A DNA stretch of 64,000 bases from Tomocerus qinae (GCA_020055645.1 CM034547.1:48548909-48612908), one strand, 5' to 3'; counted from the first letter of the stretch, positions 1 through 15,100 are shown. The notes: generated by a model not told the origin, from the letters alone. Numbers and translations: made by a program.

Positions 1-2300
1 ATTTGTGAGTAAGACAATAGAATTAAGCAAGAGAGCTGACGGCCGAGAGAAGGCAAAGCAAGCCAAAATTTTTAAGGCTTGATGTAGATTCGTATAGAAT
101 ATAGTGAATAGTTTGCACAAACCCACTTTTACTTGTTTGCTGTCTTTAAGTAATCCAGTAATTTGCTTCAATAATGTTCACGTAAAACATGATTCCTCTT
201 TAAGACGGTAATCAAAGGTAGGCCTTGTTATAGCGAAACGCTAAGAGATAAGTAAACTCTTGTTGTTTTACTTGAGCTGACTGACAAGTTGACAACTACA
301 GGACATCACAGCATCTTCCCTCACTTACAGAGCGCAGCGTCCGTCTTGCCTTGTCTACCCATCAATATCGTAATATTACTCAAGTACCAGAGTTCACTTA
401 AATGCTAACGCATTTACCTGTTGCATATTCAAAGAAGGCACTGTGCACAACGACGAAACTCTTTAAAGGTTATGGATGGGTAATAAAAAGTCTGCGTCAT
501 TTGTAGTACTTACTTCTTGTATTGTAATCAATAAAATACTCATTACTCTTTGCTTCACGTGTTTTCTGTGTACATACAGTATGTAAATCTACGGGCATTT
601 ACATTTAGAAACATTGTATTCTTTTTCCCTAACTATATTTCACTTCTTTCGATAGAATTTCTACCCCGTCTATACTCCTCTCTGTCTACTGGTAATAAAT
701 ATTTATTGTACATGTATTTGTTTTAGTTGAACTGAAATGAACCGAACCCTGCATAATCTACCTGTATATGTATGTAGTTATATAACTTACATATTGTCAC
801 TATACTCAAATGATAGGATACATTACAATAGAGTACAAATGCGTAAAAGTTGAATTAATTTGACTCATCGTCAGTGCACTGATCTTGTAAACGTAAAGCA
901 ATGTAATGTATCTACATAGCTTAAGCGATATATCTTGTTTGACTTTTTTTCGGTCACTTAATATAAGCCTAACATTTATTATGTTTATATGAATGTGAAA
1001 TGAGATTTGAAGTTTTCTATTTACTTGCTTACTTTGCCACTCCTAATTGTGTGTGTAACCTATGCAGTCCATTTCAACTAATTTATATGGTGTAAAGTTT
1101 AAAGTTGATCTAGTGTGTATAATAGTTATTCAAAGGAGCAACGCAAAACTGTAATAAGGACGGCATAATCGTTTTCCTACAAACCATTTACTACAGAGTA
1201 GGAACTTGATATAAGATTATCTACCTGCTCTTCTCAATGCAATAGACTGCATATAAAATGCGTACTTGGCTTGACTTGACTTGTAGACCTATAAATTTAT
1301 AGGTTGGAATTATTACCAATGATGTAGCTAAATGGGTAATTGACGCGGGTATAAATGATACTTGGAAACCGGATCCTGTGGCTCCTAACGACAAACGGCG
1401 ACGACTATAGCTTTGTAACATTACAAAGAGGCACGTACTCAATGTACTTACACAACATTACATAACCCTCTAACGAGTGCCTATACACTATAAAAGTTGA
1501 ATTTACTACACATTATAAAGATGCATACCTACTCACACAAACAGAACATAACCCACCCATGTGCACACACTTTATATAAAATAATATACACTTATCGCAA
1601 CAAAACAAATCAACATAACACGCCACAAGTAAAGACAAAGGTATAAGGATATCGACTTGGTATACTCGCCTTTTCACTTTCGTCTGCTCTACTAGATCAT
1701 AGCAATAAATTAGCATATGTTACTTTAAATTACTACATATTGCGTACTCAGCGCAAGTAAACCATAAATATATGAGCACAACGTAGAAATAATTTTATTT
1801 GCTCTTCAATGCGCTTACTGCCTCGGTTTGCATATGAGTTTTACTAGTTTATATATCCTCTTCTGTATTAAATTACATAATGTGCATTGCTCCCTGACAC
1901 ATTATGGAACATGAAACCAACCTCACATGTAAATACATTGGCCACGGCACAAGTCACACGCTTGGCTAATAGTTTCTTTGATTTATCTGTCAAATAACTA
2001 TATGCTACCACTATTACCAACTAGCAATAAGTAAATTAGCAAAACGAGAATTTTATTATGTAGTTTTCATGAATAGTGTAGGTGTGCACAGTAAAATGTT
2101 TAGGTTTTGTTTTAAATATTATTCACTCATGCAGGGAACTACTTTAGTCTACTCAATACATATCATCCTAGTTTTTGTACTCAGATTAAGATAAAAGATG
2201 CATCATTTTGCAAATATTTTTCTCATTTCATCAGGTCTTCATTGCATTGGTATGAACCTTTCCAGTTTTGAATATAAACGTGAGATCTTGAATGGATTTA
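1..2300. other. AT-rich intronic sequence downstream of the dysfusion bHLH exon
   Basis: By position this is the intron that follows the bHLH exon at 2988-3172. No exon with good splice sites and a recognisable PAS-domain peptide was found on the minus strand. The short open frames at 1221-1442 and 1513-1716 have no recognisable family content and look like chance. Nothing else is supported here. Confidence 0.5.
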
Positions 2301-2844
2301 TACCAAAACAGTTATATGTACTTTTGTACTACGTTTTATAAATGAATTCCCAGCTTTATGAAATTAATCTGATGCCAATTATAAGTTCATTCCATTCCAA
2401 TTTTTTCATTCACTCATAATCATTAGATGTTATTTTTACCAAAACATTTACATGTATTTTTATACTACGTTTTATAAATTAATTCCTATCATTATGAAAT
2501 TAATCTGATGCCAATTATAAGTTCATTCCATTCCAATTTTTTCATTCACTCATAATCATTAGATGTTATTTTTACCAAAACATTTACATGTATTTTTATA
2601 CTACGTTTTATAAATTAATTTCTATCATTATGAAATTAATCTGATGCCAATTATAAGTTCATTCTATTCCAATTTTTTCATTCACTCATAATCATTAGAT
2701 GTTATTTTTACCAAAACATTTACTTGTATTTTTATACTACGTTTTATAAATTAATTTCTATCATTATGAAATTAATCTGATGCCAATTATAAGTTCATTC
2801 TATTCCAATTTTTTCATTCACTCATAATCAATAGATAATATTCA
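2301..2844. repeat. 136-bp tandem repeat, about four copies
   Basis: The anchor TACCAAAACA starts at 2301, 2437, 2573 and 2709, and GATGCCAATTATAAG starts at 2371, 2507, 2643 and 2779. Both give exactly 136 bp spacing. Copies 2 to 4 are nearly identical. Copy 1 is more diverged in its first half, and copy 4 decays after about 2830. The array lies in the intron just downstream of the bHLH exon. No long open frame crosses it, and its low GC and integral copies fit a minisatellite-type array. Confidence 0.95.
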
Positions 2845-2987
2845 TCTGATACGTCAATAATTAATTTGATTGTTATTAATTTCAAGTATAAATAGTAAAA
2901 TCATCTATTTAAAGTAAATTGAAACGAGTATGTCGCTGATTAATCCAGCGTGGGGCCATTAGATAGATAAGTGTCGTATAGTATTAC

Positions 2988-3172
2988 CTTGCTGAAAGTA
3001 ATTGGCCTTCCGGACGTAGACACAGACAAGGGCCATGAGTTGCAGCTGTGACAATCTTTGGCGTGTGGAGGATGGCAGGGGCAGCAGGTCACGGAGATTG
3101 GCAATCTCTCCATTGATCAAGTCTCGGCGAAGCTTGCTCGCCCCTTTTGTTGACTTGTTCGCATCAAAACTA
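2988..3172 (-). CDS. dysf: dysfusion exon encoding the bHLH domain
   Basis: The exon is 185 bp, bounded by an acceptor ending TTTCAG (CAG at 3173-3175) and a donor AAG|GTAATAC at 2987. It reads as 1 nt + 61 codons + 1 nt with no stop. The basic region and helix 1 read KSTKGASKLRRDLING, helix 1 ends in LRDLLPLP, and helix 2 includes RLSQLQLMALVCVYVRKA. The K-STKGASK basic region and the LSQLQLMALVCVYVRKANYF block are hallmarks of the dysfusion/NPAS4 subfamily and set it apart from other bHLH-PAS families such as single-minded, trachealess or spineless. The local GC content is clearly above the flanking DNA. It lies in no long open frame because both ends are splice-limited. Confidence 0.95.
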
Positions 3173-6100
3173 CTGAAAGTATCATAAATATAAAGGCAAA
3201 CCGATCATTAGCAGGCAAGTTTCATTATGCATTAAATTAACGGCATTCCATTTCACTGGATTCAATTTATATTGTTTTATACGTTTCACCTGTGTGACTA
3301 CATCTCCAAACTAGCAACGAATCGAGTCTTACTTACACCAACCATACATCACATAGTTGATTTGCTGTGTTTGTTGTGAATCGAAATTGAACAATGCATA
3401 CCATAGTTAATTCAAATGGGTTGGTTGACTAGTGTAATGTAATACTCGTGCAATTCCTATTATTACCATTAGGCACATGTACATCCTTACTTGTAAATGA
3501 AACGGTAATTTAATTCGACAATTATCATAATATTAGTCATAAATGGCTATTGGAGAACGTCATCACGTTATATTTATTAGACACACTCACCAACCAGCAT
3601 ACCAACGCGATCTAATAAAGTTTCCATTAATTTCAAAGGCTAGGTTACCTATTTACAGTAACTTCATTTTATGAACAATATTTACATGCATTGAGAATTA
3701 GACATTAAATAATGTAAGTACCTAGCCTGACATTATGCAAATTGCAATAAGATTGTTTTTACTAATATCAATTTCACATTGTTACTCAGATTTTAACGCT
3801 AATCTATTCGGAGAATGTCTACACTTACTTACTACCTACTTAATAAACTAATGATAAGTCAAAATGTAACGCAATATAATATCATTATAAGACAATGAAA
3901 CACAATCTGTCTCCCTTTTGTTTAGGATTCTACACAATCCGGTATAAAACATTACAAAATATCCAACTATAGATATTACTTAGGTGTGTTAGTAGAATAT
4001 CAGTAATGATGTATTTTACAGGAGGACAGATAGTGTGTAACCTCATCTTTATTTTTACTATAGTATCGTAAGATGTGCATAAAAAGTGAAGGGATAAGTA
4101 CAAGATAATCTATAGGACTGAATACAGAGAGGCATTGCATTCCAATTGAAATTTAAGTGAGAATACCTTCTATGCCTACTAGTAGACCTTCTATTGCCAC
4201 CAATATATAATATAATGCCTGTTTGTACAACTTATATTTAGACTGTCAGCAACGATTCAATTTGCGTCTGTGAGACTAAGGTAAGGCGAAGGCATTGTAA
4301 AAACTAAATTGTGTCCATAAAGGTGGAGTATTAAAATTAATAATAATAATTGGAACCCTTCACATTCACGAGATCATAGAGGCAGACCAGACGAAACCAG
4401 TCCAGTACAATATAATTCCCTCGACCACAACTATTTCAATACATTCTACCCCTACAAATCTAGACTTGTTTTCCGTACACTGATTACTCCTTCGGCTTAC
4501 CTTCCAAGCCTTATTCTTCAACCAGTTACGTTATATAGTACGATTAGAAATAGAGTACGTAACCAAATTAAGTCTTACAAAAGTATGCGCAGGATATTAT
4601 ACGTTATTAACGCATATCCTCAAATATGTCCATACATTACAGAGGAACTAGTGCAACCCTAGTTTAAATATCTTTCTGTATACTACACACGGCGATCTGT
4701 AAAGAAGAGAAAGCTTTTTTACTTTTCTCACCGATGAAATTCCAAGAAGCTATTACGATCAGAATTTTTTTCTTTGCAATCATTACATTACAAGTCAGGA
4801 TTACGACATGGCATAAGCCTAAATTAGATTAACAATCGAGTCTTTGAATATTAAGGAATTTACGCCAAGTCTCGTCGTCCTGTCTTATTCTTCACTTGGC
4901 ATGGCTCCTTTAAATTGGTGAAATAATTGCACTTCACCATCTTTCTCTCCATTTACAAACTCTGTTGATTATGCCATGGACTGGATTAGTGGACTACCTT
5001 GGTCTACTACTACTTATGAACTACATTAGACATTACTCTGCTTCTTCTCGTGAGTTTATTCATAAAAAAATCTATAAGGATATCCTTATCTATTATAAAA
5101 GCCGTGCCCATGTACTTTTATATCAGCTGCAATAAAAAGGTTGTTTTTATTGATTATCCTACCTAATGATGCTCTATAACCGCTTTGTGGGGTGTACTTT
5201 CCACTTGGCTTTATAGCTCTAAGTATATAAACATTATCGTAAATATTTATATTATTTATAGCTTATTGAATAAGTTGTTTACACTCCAACAAGGTTGACA
5301 CTTTAAATTTATGCACAAATAACTGTATATTATCTATTATCGCAGCTTGGAAATTATTATCCACTGCGAATTCTATTTCCTCCCCAATTGAAATAGAGGT
5401 GCCAGATACACATAGAAGTATCTCGGTACTAACATTTATTGTCAAATGTCACTGACTCATACTTTCTAGGTTGATGCTTGTGCTTTTAGTGTTGGCAATG
5501 ACATTAAATATACACAAGTGCACTAAATAAGTGCGGGACAATGAACTTTGATCTGCGAATCTATGCATCACATATTTTTAACTGTACATATGATACTATT
5601 ATGATTGTCACAACTTGGCCTACTACTATCTGCATAGAGTTTTGCTATAAAAATAAATGCCAGTCAAATCAGTTCTAAGGCTAAGAAGGATGGGACAGAT
5701 AAGTGCTTAATAAAATCAAAAGGAGGTAACGAGATTCTTAAGAGGATATAACCCATGTACAACACATTATATACTATTAGACATACAACGATCTTGCATA
5801 TATCTTTAAACATTTATGGCAAAGTATTACTATCTTACTGCTTGTGTCAGTATATTTGTCATATAATAATTGATCTCATCTTACAATCGTAATAGATTTT
5901 ATAAGATTAGACTAACCAAGGTAAAATGTAAAATAATGCTTGTCATCGTTTGGTTCTAATTTATTCTATACTACTGAACATAAGTCAAGCTTATGAAACG
6001 TTGCATTTAGAAATGCCATTACAGTTTAAGTATACGAACATTCTAACTACCATACTGTACAAATTGCAAAATATTTCTATATATAAATGAAACCAAAGAT

Positions 6101-9100
6101 GATACAAGTAATTAGATTGATACCATTCTGTTGAGATAAAAATTTAATATTGTTCGCACAGATTAAAGCAACGCAGGATCGTTTACCTCAACTTATTGCT
6201 TTTTTCCTTGTACCAGGCAGAAGTGGTCTTAGCAGTACATATACAGATATTTGGATATACAATTATTTAGTTCACCTTGCTGTTCGTACATCATCTCTGT
6301 GTCTAGAAATACAAAACTGTCTGCAAAAGCCAAGTAATGGCATAAAGCTAAATACATGATTTCAAGGGAAAGTCGATGCTAAAGTGGAAGTCAACAACGT
6401 GAGCATGGCAGTTTCTGTGGTACAAGTGTCTAGTATAAGATTCCCTATCATTTGAAATAAAATGACTTGGCAAGCTCAGTCACAATCACAGTCTTGTCAC
6501 ATCAAAGAAGACGAAAGAGTTATGAGAGTTCTCGTCGTAAGACTTGTGGTGTGCATGTAATATGCAAAGACAGACAGAGGAAGAGGTTTTTCAGGATAAT
6601 AAAGGTCGTGCGACGGGACTATGACACAAAAATTGGGCAATAAAAAACTCATAAAGTCTCCCAAATTTTTCCTCAGTTCCCCCAAGGAGTTGACAGATTT
6701 TTTGTTGCTGAGCGTCAGCCGTCAGCATTTGCTCATCTTTTTAACTTCATCTTCTCTTCAATCCCTAAGCACATTATGTCTTTTAGTATACGTATTAGTT
6801 AGTCTTCCATTTCATATCTGTTATCTTATACGGGGCTTATTTTTACTACCTATCTGTAGTCTGTTCCTACTTAATTCCCTGTTACCTCTAGCCATCAAAG
6901 ATCTGGCTTGGTTACTCCTTACTAGTTTTCCTTTTCTTGGGAACCTCTCATATGTAATTCCATGTCATAGGAAAACGTACTTTTCACTTGCGGTTACACT
7001 TAAATTATTTGAAATAAAAAGAATACTACATACGAATAGAATTACGAATTACATAGGGCAATGTATGGGCAGATGTCTTTAGAGTGGGGGAATATGTATA
7101 TTTATATATTAATATTCTGTCTTATTGCATAAATAGTAGTAAAACACATGGTATTTACTATGCATTCCTTCCTCATTGCTTGAAGGCTTTGGATGTAATT
7201 TGTAATGTTCTTAGGTAGCTCAACAACAATGCCGTACTTTAAAGCATACAAAGCTATTGTTGCCGTAAAATGAGTTGTATTGCATTGTTTGGGGGTTTTC
7301 GTTATGTACCTAAGTGCTTTGCTTACCATACAATGCTAGGTAAATGCATAAAACTGCGTTTATTTTATATGCATTAGGTAAGGCAAGGTATGCATATAAA
7401 ATTAATGTATACCCCAATAGGATGATGATTATATGAGACTAATGATGAGGGAAAGAATTCAAGCGGGCATTTGCTTCATAGTGCTAGAAACACTGAAAAA
7501 TGTTAATGGCTTGTGGTAGGCTAGAAAGAGGTTCATTTAGAACATGAAACTAATTCGAAACGAACATGAAATGAACAGTAAATAGTTCTCGTGTAAATGC
7601 ACTGAAATTCTTCTCAGGCATTTGCTACCTTACTTGTGATATACGTGGAATACCTAAAAAATATATTTCACGAATTCTAGAGCAAACTTCAATTACAGAT
7701 ATACTCATTCTTGCATTTATTAAGTTTAATTATTTACCAAATTGCAATTACATCTGAATTTTTATTCAATGATAATTGTTTCTCGTTTAAGGAATTCATT
7801 GACGTGTTGCAAATATACACTATAGAGTAATTAATTTGGGATTGAACTGTCCAAACGATACTATTGTAATTATTGCCCCGTTGAATTAAACAAAGTAAAT
7901 AGAGATTCCAAAGTACCATTGTGTGATACCTAATGAAATGTGTTTAATGAAAATAGTTGGGAACGCGTGCTAAAATAGCTTAAAAATTAGACCGAGAAAT
8001 CCCCCACAGCACGCAATCTTGGTTCTCAAAAGGGGAAAACTATATATAATTTCTTCGTTCAATTTAGTAATAAATTAGGTATTTAACACAAAAAAAGTAT
8101 TGTACACGAGCAAATGTACGTGATTGTAAACGTTGTGTAAAGACTACTTTAAAAAGTTCCCGTCATACCATATAAAACACTATGCATACTTATATAGAGT
8201 TATTTTAGAAACTGCTCAGCTATGTTTCTCCATGCACTCCGGTCTATGGTGTTCAATAGGGATAATGATTTTAAGGATATTCATATCTGTATAGAAATAA
8301 AAATCATAGATTGCAGGTAGATAATACCTATAGTACACACGTGCTGAAGTGTTTGCAGTGTTATAGAAAGAAAAATGAATTACATGATTAGAAGATACAT
8401 AAGATGAATTCACGTAAACAAAACAATGTCCATATATAAATAGAGATAGATAGGGAGGGTAAGATAAACATTGAGACTCCCAAACCGACGAGACTCAGAA
8501 GACATAATGGGAGCTGATATGAAATTTTCTATTGTATCATAATAATGCATGAACGTACGTGCAAGGTTGAGCTTTTATCGTAAGAAAACTACTGTGGTGT
8601 GGTTTGGTTAGCCGAGAAGGGCTTACAATCGCAGTGGATGATACGAAGACGAGCGTCTGAAGTAAAAAAGTGTATTTTTTGCCAGTGAAATCTAAAAACC
8701 GCAAAATTTATATCATTTGGTGGCATGCCAAGCAACTACGTAATAATAATAGGGATATTAAAGAAAGGGGAAGAAATGCCTTACTTAAGTTTAGTTAGTT
8801 AGTCCTATTCTTTGTGTAGCTTATGCATTTGAAGATATTAGATATTTTATTGTTAGCATTTTTGACGATCAAAGGTAACCATTGTACTCTGGAGGAGAAT
8901 AGAGTAGTGGAGTAGGCTAGGTATGCAGAGTGTAGTAATCTAGGCACACATTGGAATCAAAGATCCACTTGACTAATGTAACATTTAGGTATTTGCCTAT
9001 ACATGATGAATACCAATAGGAAACTCAATTCAAGTGTACAATATTACAGGACAGGATCTTGAAGGAAAATGTTCTTTGGCATCAAGACTAAAGCCAAGCC

Positions 9101-12100
9101 TCTTCTAAACGTCTGCCTTTCCTATGTGCGTAATGTCTCATGAAGTATCTTGGAAAAGAAAATAAAGTTGGGATATATATTATGTATACGATAGATAGGT
9201 ATTTAGCAGATACATAATAAAATAACATATCACATGGGAGCACTTACGGCCCACTATACAAAATACAACCAGCATAAGTAACAACCAAACATTGCATTGA
9301 CATTGGCATCATTAGCATTAACTTACTCGTGTAAAGGCGCTCTTCAGTCAACTTACGTTAGATCAAGGCAAGTCTTAGTCAATTCAGACACTCTGATCTC
9401 ATCTCTATCAACTTCTAAGTATATAGATTATAGATCCACAGTATACAATTCTAGTAATAAACGTAGTAAAGTCATCCCAGCAATGCAAAGAATGCCTCCC
9501 TTGCCATACCGTGCTATGTGTACTACTACCAACTAAGACTCTAAAAGTTTCAGTGCTCGTTCCATTAGATAATCAGTCGAGTCAACTCCTAGGAGCAACT
9601 CGATTCTTATTATTATGTACGAAAATCCTGTTAAAAACTTCATCTTTTCTTCTATATCAACGTCATTGTAATATCATCAGCACATAACACCTCAGTTTGT
9701 AATACCTTAATAAGTGTCAGAAAACTGGCTAACCAAATCTTAGTATTAATACCAAAACAGTTCTACTGTAAGCAAGCATGTAAAACTCTGGTGTTTGATC
9801 GTATTTGTCAAACACTTTTTTTATTGTTATTTTTTTATTCAATACCTAATGACAAACATCACACACCTGACAGTAGTAGCCAGATTCATTCTTATTGTAG
9901 TTTAATTCATAATTTACATTTTTCGTATTTCCGGCTAGATCTGTTTTTAATTCATGGATTTTAATTAGGAACGAAGTTTTACGACATATTCAAATTTATG
10001 TCAAGTATGTATTAAACCAGCATTGTAAACAAATTATTAGTGAGCCCAACTGGCCCATAGTGTACCTTTATGGAGTTTCAGCTCTGATCTAGGTATCCAG
10101 TCAGATTTTTTTATTATTACTTTCCAGTTAATATTAAGACTCAACCCTAAAAATCCAACTGAACCAAAATAGAATTTTGAAGATGAATATTGTATTTAGT
10201 TTACACCAGAGAGCCACAGGGAGTTTTTCCTTTGGTCAATCTGGCATAAAAGAACAGAGAAGAGAATTGAACTTGTGTATGTATTTAAGCACCTATATCT
10301 ACCCCACACATAATATTTTAAACCATATAATACATTATACAATACACTACTACTACTACTATGGTATACACCACCTAAGGAAGTGAATGAAGTCCTTAAC
10401 TTGAATGCTACTGCCAAGTTATTCTGATCAATCTGTTACAGAGTCTTCCTCGTCAAAAACATATCTTGCAACTGCATCATTTAAATACAAATATAATAGG
10501 TAAGCATCACATCAATACATGTATTTAGTTGAAAGTCATAGTAGAATAACTAGTAGTTGAAACGATGAGCTTATACTATTATACTTGCTACTGCTACTGC
10601 GTTAACACAGTAAATATATTGAAGGCATTTCCATGTTCATCTTTAAATGCATTCATTTAGTAATAAATACAGAGTTTAAGGGAGGATATACAGTTTATAA
10701 AAAGTGTCTACACACCTAAGAAGATCTTCTAACACTTGGTTAGTTAAACAGACGTCAGTTTTGGTGGTACGTAGTAGCTATAATATGATAATACTCTGTA
10801 TAGAAAATACGTATGACTCGACAGAAAACTTCTTTTGACCACTTGCTAACTGAAGCGTTTATCCCAATGAACAGACAAGGCAAGACACCTTCGTAGAAGA
10901 CTCGAATTCTTCATTTATTTTTGTTCAATATTATTATTTATATTTGATGTCCAAAATTGAATGCATGAAACGATATTGTTATTACGTCTGGAGCCACAAA
11001 TACCTAAACGGCTCATCCTCTCACTCCGTTTTAACTGTGCACACAGCTACCATAACATGAGCGGACTACCGTAGCCAAGTTATCATGTACCTTTTTAAAT
11101 CATCTCAATTCTCAGCACTCCTGCAATATGTTTTATGTTTAAATAAATTGTAACTTGTCTTTGTAAGCATAAGACAGAGCTAAGGCAGTTAGTAAAAGTG
11201 GATTCACTACACACTTTATATACCAAGGACCAAGGACTTTGAGCGTACGAATTTCATTTAACTGCTTTTTGATTTTTAAAAACTCAATTAATTTACTTTT
11301 GGTTTCCTTCTCTTGGATACACGTTTTTAATTTTACTCAACTAAAGAAATATTATTTTAAGATTTCATTAATTAGCTATTAAAGATATGAACGTATGATC
11401 TAACATAATTTGACAAAGGACAATGAACAGGCTTTAAAATTTTACTATTTGGTAATAAAGCTAATCGTTTTGCATAAATATATCTGAAATACACCTAAGA
11501 TTCTAATCTAAGTAGGTAGTAAAATAAATTCAAAAAGTCGAATGCTCATTAACGCCTTCTTTTGTACAAGTGCTCCGATTTCTTGTGCCTTTGAGCGTTA
11601 AGTAATTGAGTATACAATAGTTAATGAATTACAATAGGCTGGCTACAGTCATCTTTGACTTTTATTGTAACGCAAGTTGAAATTCGTTTTAACAGCGAGG
11701 ATTTTATCTATTTCCCTTTGTGGATGTTCCCGCATAAGTAATTCTATTTAGTATGCTTATGTATGTGTTTAAGTAGTTATTTGTCTTGGGCTCATTGTCA
11801 GTCGAAAGACAGGATCTTCTGCTAGTAAACTCATTTAATATCTCCATTCTCGATATTTGAAGCAATATTCTTTTTCTTTACTTACAAATACACAATTGAA
11901 TAGAACAAATACTTTGGTTATGAACATCTCAACATTTTTTGCCAACTTACTTATGTAAGCTTAAAATACATAAACCAATACAAGCAATACTACAAGGAGG
12001 AGGTATCGTCACATTTTGTTTTGAGTTTTCGATGAGAAGGTAGTTCGGAACAGAAACTTGGTGTGCCGTAGGCTTTTAATTGTTTCACATCCTTACACTT

Positions 12101-15100
12101 TACTCAGACGCGTCTTCACTTCAATCTGGCTAATAAATATATCCATCCAACCAACTAACTCAAGTTACATTTTTTCATTTTCTTCTCGCCGATACCCCTT
12201 TAGAGTGTGTGTAGAGTTTATTTATGTGTGTCTGTGTACATATGAATATATTTTTCTATTAAGGATGTAGAAATGATGCCCCCACTCACTTGTATCTATT
12301 TCTTTATAATGTAAATACGCTTAAGATTGAAATTCATCTCGGAGCAATTCTCTCCACACCTCCGCCTCCTGTTACTAATGTAATGTAATGTGCCTAGCCT
12401 GATTTGAATCTGGTCTGGTCTAGTACTCTTGTGTGCAGTTTCTTATGCTTGGGTTTTAGGTATTAATTCCGGCATCCTGTGTTAGTATACTAAATATCAT
12501 CATCATCGTAATTCCTATCCTAGTCTTAACTTATAATGTACGTAGATAGAGATATTTCCCTGCAGTTCTGTTCAGTCTGTCTTATTATAATTCCAAACAC
12601 ACATCTGACTGATTGTATACATTACATTACACTATTCAAACAAATAAATACTTCCCTGAGGACATTAAATCCGACTCACTCACTGCAACCTAGTCTTGCC
12701 ATGATGCTCCTTTCTTTGCCTATAAGAAATGTCTGTGTGAACAAATCGTATGCAAACAAATAATAATAATAAAAATAAAGCCGACAAGGCAAAGGATCGT
12801 TGTTGAGAGCTGGTGAAGTGAGGTGATGAAATGCTGCTGCCTATTAATAAAGGTCGGCCGCGCTAATGTGTTACAAGAACTACGAATCGATTAATTCTGA
12901 TGTGATGGAAATGTGACTGAACATTGATGGACTACCTTCTTTTACCTTCACTCAGCTTTGGCTTCTATTATACTAATCCATCAATTGTAATACAATAATA
13001 AACCATCATTGCAGTTGCATCTACTTGATAATCATAATACTCGATACCCTCTAGACATTCTGGAGAATACTTAATACACTAATAACCAACTATTATGAAA
13101 TAATCTTGTTCTCCTGATTTCTAACAGAGAAAATCTATTGCACAACAAAATCTCAATACATTTACCCAAGCAGAGCATACAATTGAACTATAATATATTA
13201 TAGTCCGCTTAGGTAAATACCTACCAAATCATGAAGGATCAGATCAAGTAGAGATACTATATGTAAAGCTAAAATATAGTAAACAATGCTTTTACTTTAT
13301 ATCCACAAATTGAACTTGTCCCACTATAACAGCATGATTTACACGGACGAAACAAAATTTGTTTTTAAGCATTATAGCACAAGTGTACAAACGCAGAAAA
13401 TCTTCAATTGTAAATTGGTAAGGCCAGTTTTTGTTTGAATGAGAATCAATCCTACAATATTTCTCGAGTACCATTCAGCATTCTGTAAATGCTTTTCCAT
13501 TGCCTATTAAATTGCTGTTGCCATTACTAATGGCAATTTGAAATGAAAAATGAGAGACGATGATGGATGAAGCAGTTACACAGAACATCAAAGCACAACA
13601 GAACAGATGAGACAAGGCAAGCTTAGCTAAATCAAACTATCTGTAGGCACAATTGTCGATTTAACATTTCGCTCTATGGACAGCTCAAATCATTAATGAT
13701 AGTAGTAATGTCACATTAGCTCCAAATTCTATTTTATTATTACCAACTCTTGCTCATCCATTTTACTATTCATCACATCATCTATATGTATTACTCTATT
13801 ATCAATAAATTAGCTTGGTTCACCAATGTATTTACTATCATTTAGTAATTAATCTAATTAACATTGCTTCATTAACTATTACAAATATTAAAATAAAGAA
13901 AAAAAATTGTATAGAATGGTATAGGTATATTGTTTTCTATCTTGAATCTATTTTGTGCTGGTACATTTAGATGATGTAGGTAGGTGAGTAAAATAGTGTG
14001 GATGAGGAAAATGGATAATTTATGGGAAAAATCTTGAAATGTGTTGATGTTGAATGTGTATTTGATGTTTAAGGTCGAGAATGCGTTTGTCTGCTTACAA
14101 ATTGCTAGATAAGGAAAAGATTGATTGTGAGAAAGGTAATGGCATAGTAGAGATGTCTAGTTTCTACTAATGTTTAGATAAGTATAGAACACGGACATTG
14201 TTATTAAATAATAATTTTTTGTTTCATTCATTGAGATTTTCTTAGGAGGGAATGCAATGCCATGCCACGCCAAAAGCGAAGTCAAAGTCAAGCAGTCCTG
14301 GCAAATTCTCACATCTCCTCCTCATACATATACGGATAATGTAATGGCAAAGCAATAAGTTGGGAATGATGGATGTACTATTGCCAATTCTTCATTTGAA
14401 CTACCAACTGACATGACATGGCCATTGCCATTCCCTTTATTTAAAGTTGAATCTGACTACGCATCTTCATTTGAGAATTTTATAGGGATGGCATTATGTC
14501 TTTTGTGTTTTTGCATGATCAATGCACAGTATTCGTAGGATCGTAAAGTATGGTTTATGTTGGTAGTATTTAGTAAGATCCTCTTTTTGCATAGATAGGT
14601 AAGTAGTTTTGATGATGAATGCATCTTCATCATCTTCCTTCCAAAGTAAATTGTACACAAAGCACAAGTCTTAAGTATTACGTATGCATGTAGTAAATAT
14701 ATATTATTTTGTCTTGTCTGGTCTGACGGGGCTAGCTTTGGTCCTTGTGAACAGATATCCCTGTAATTCACCTTTTGTTGTGTACAATGCGTAATGTCTA
14801 TAGAGTGCTAACTCGTCATCATAATATACTAATCACCAATTACATAGTACATACATACCAAAGGAACGTAAGCTAAAGGAAAAACTCTCATTGAGATAAC
14901 AACAAAACAACAAATCCGCAAATCTTCCATCAATGAGTTAATATCTATTTTGGGTCTGTAAAAAATCGACTGCTGCTCCTGCTTTGTAAATTGTAATGCA
15001 ATGCTGTGTCTTCGTACTTGTGTCTGTAGGTTAGCTTTGAGTAAGTGAGAGCGTGGGGCACACAGAACTTACTACAAGTTCCGGCTCTGGTTCACTTCAG

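Noticed and set aside
421-480. Possible minus-strand micro-exon ending GCAACAG|GTAAATG as a further dysfusion exon
   Set aside because: The implied peptide does not resemble a PAS domain and the acceptor choice is ambiguous.
5074-5089. 16-bp palindrome ATAAGGATATCCTTAT (another, AAAATATCGATATTTT, is at 21634-21649)
   Set aside because: A few short AT-rich palindromes are expected by chance in 64 kb of this composition.
6621-7082. 153-residue plus-strand open frame, leucine- and serine-rich
   Set aside because: The composition follows a CT-rich stretch, there is no recognisable domain or splice context, and it is near the length expected by chance over 64 kb.
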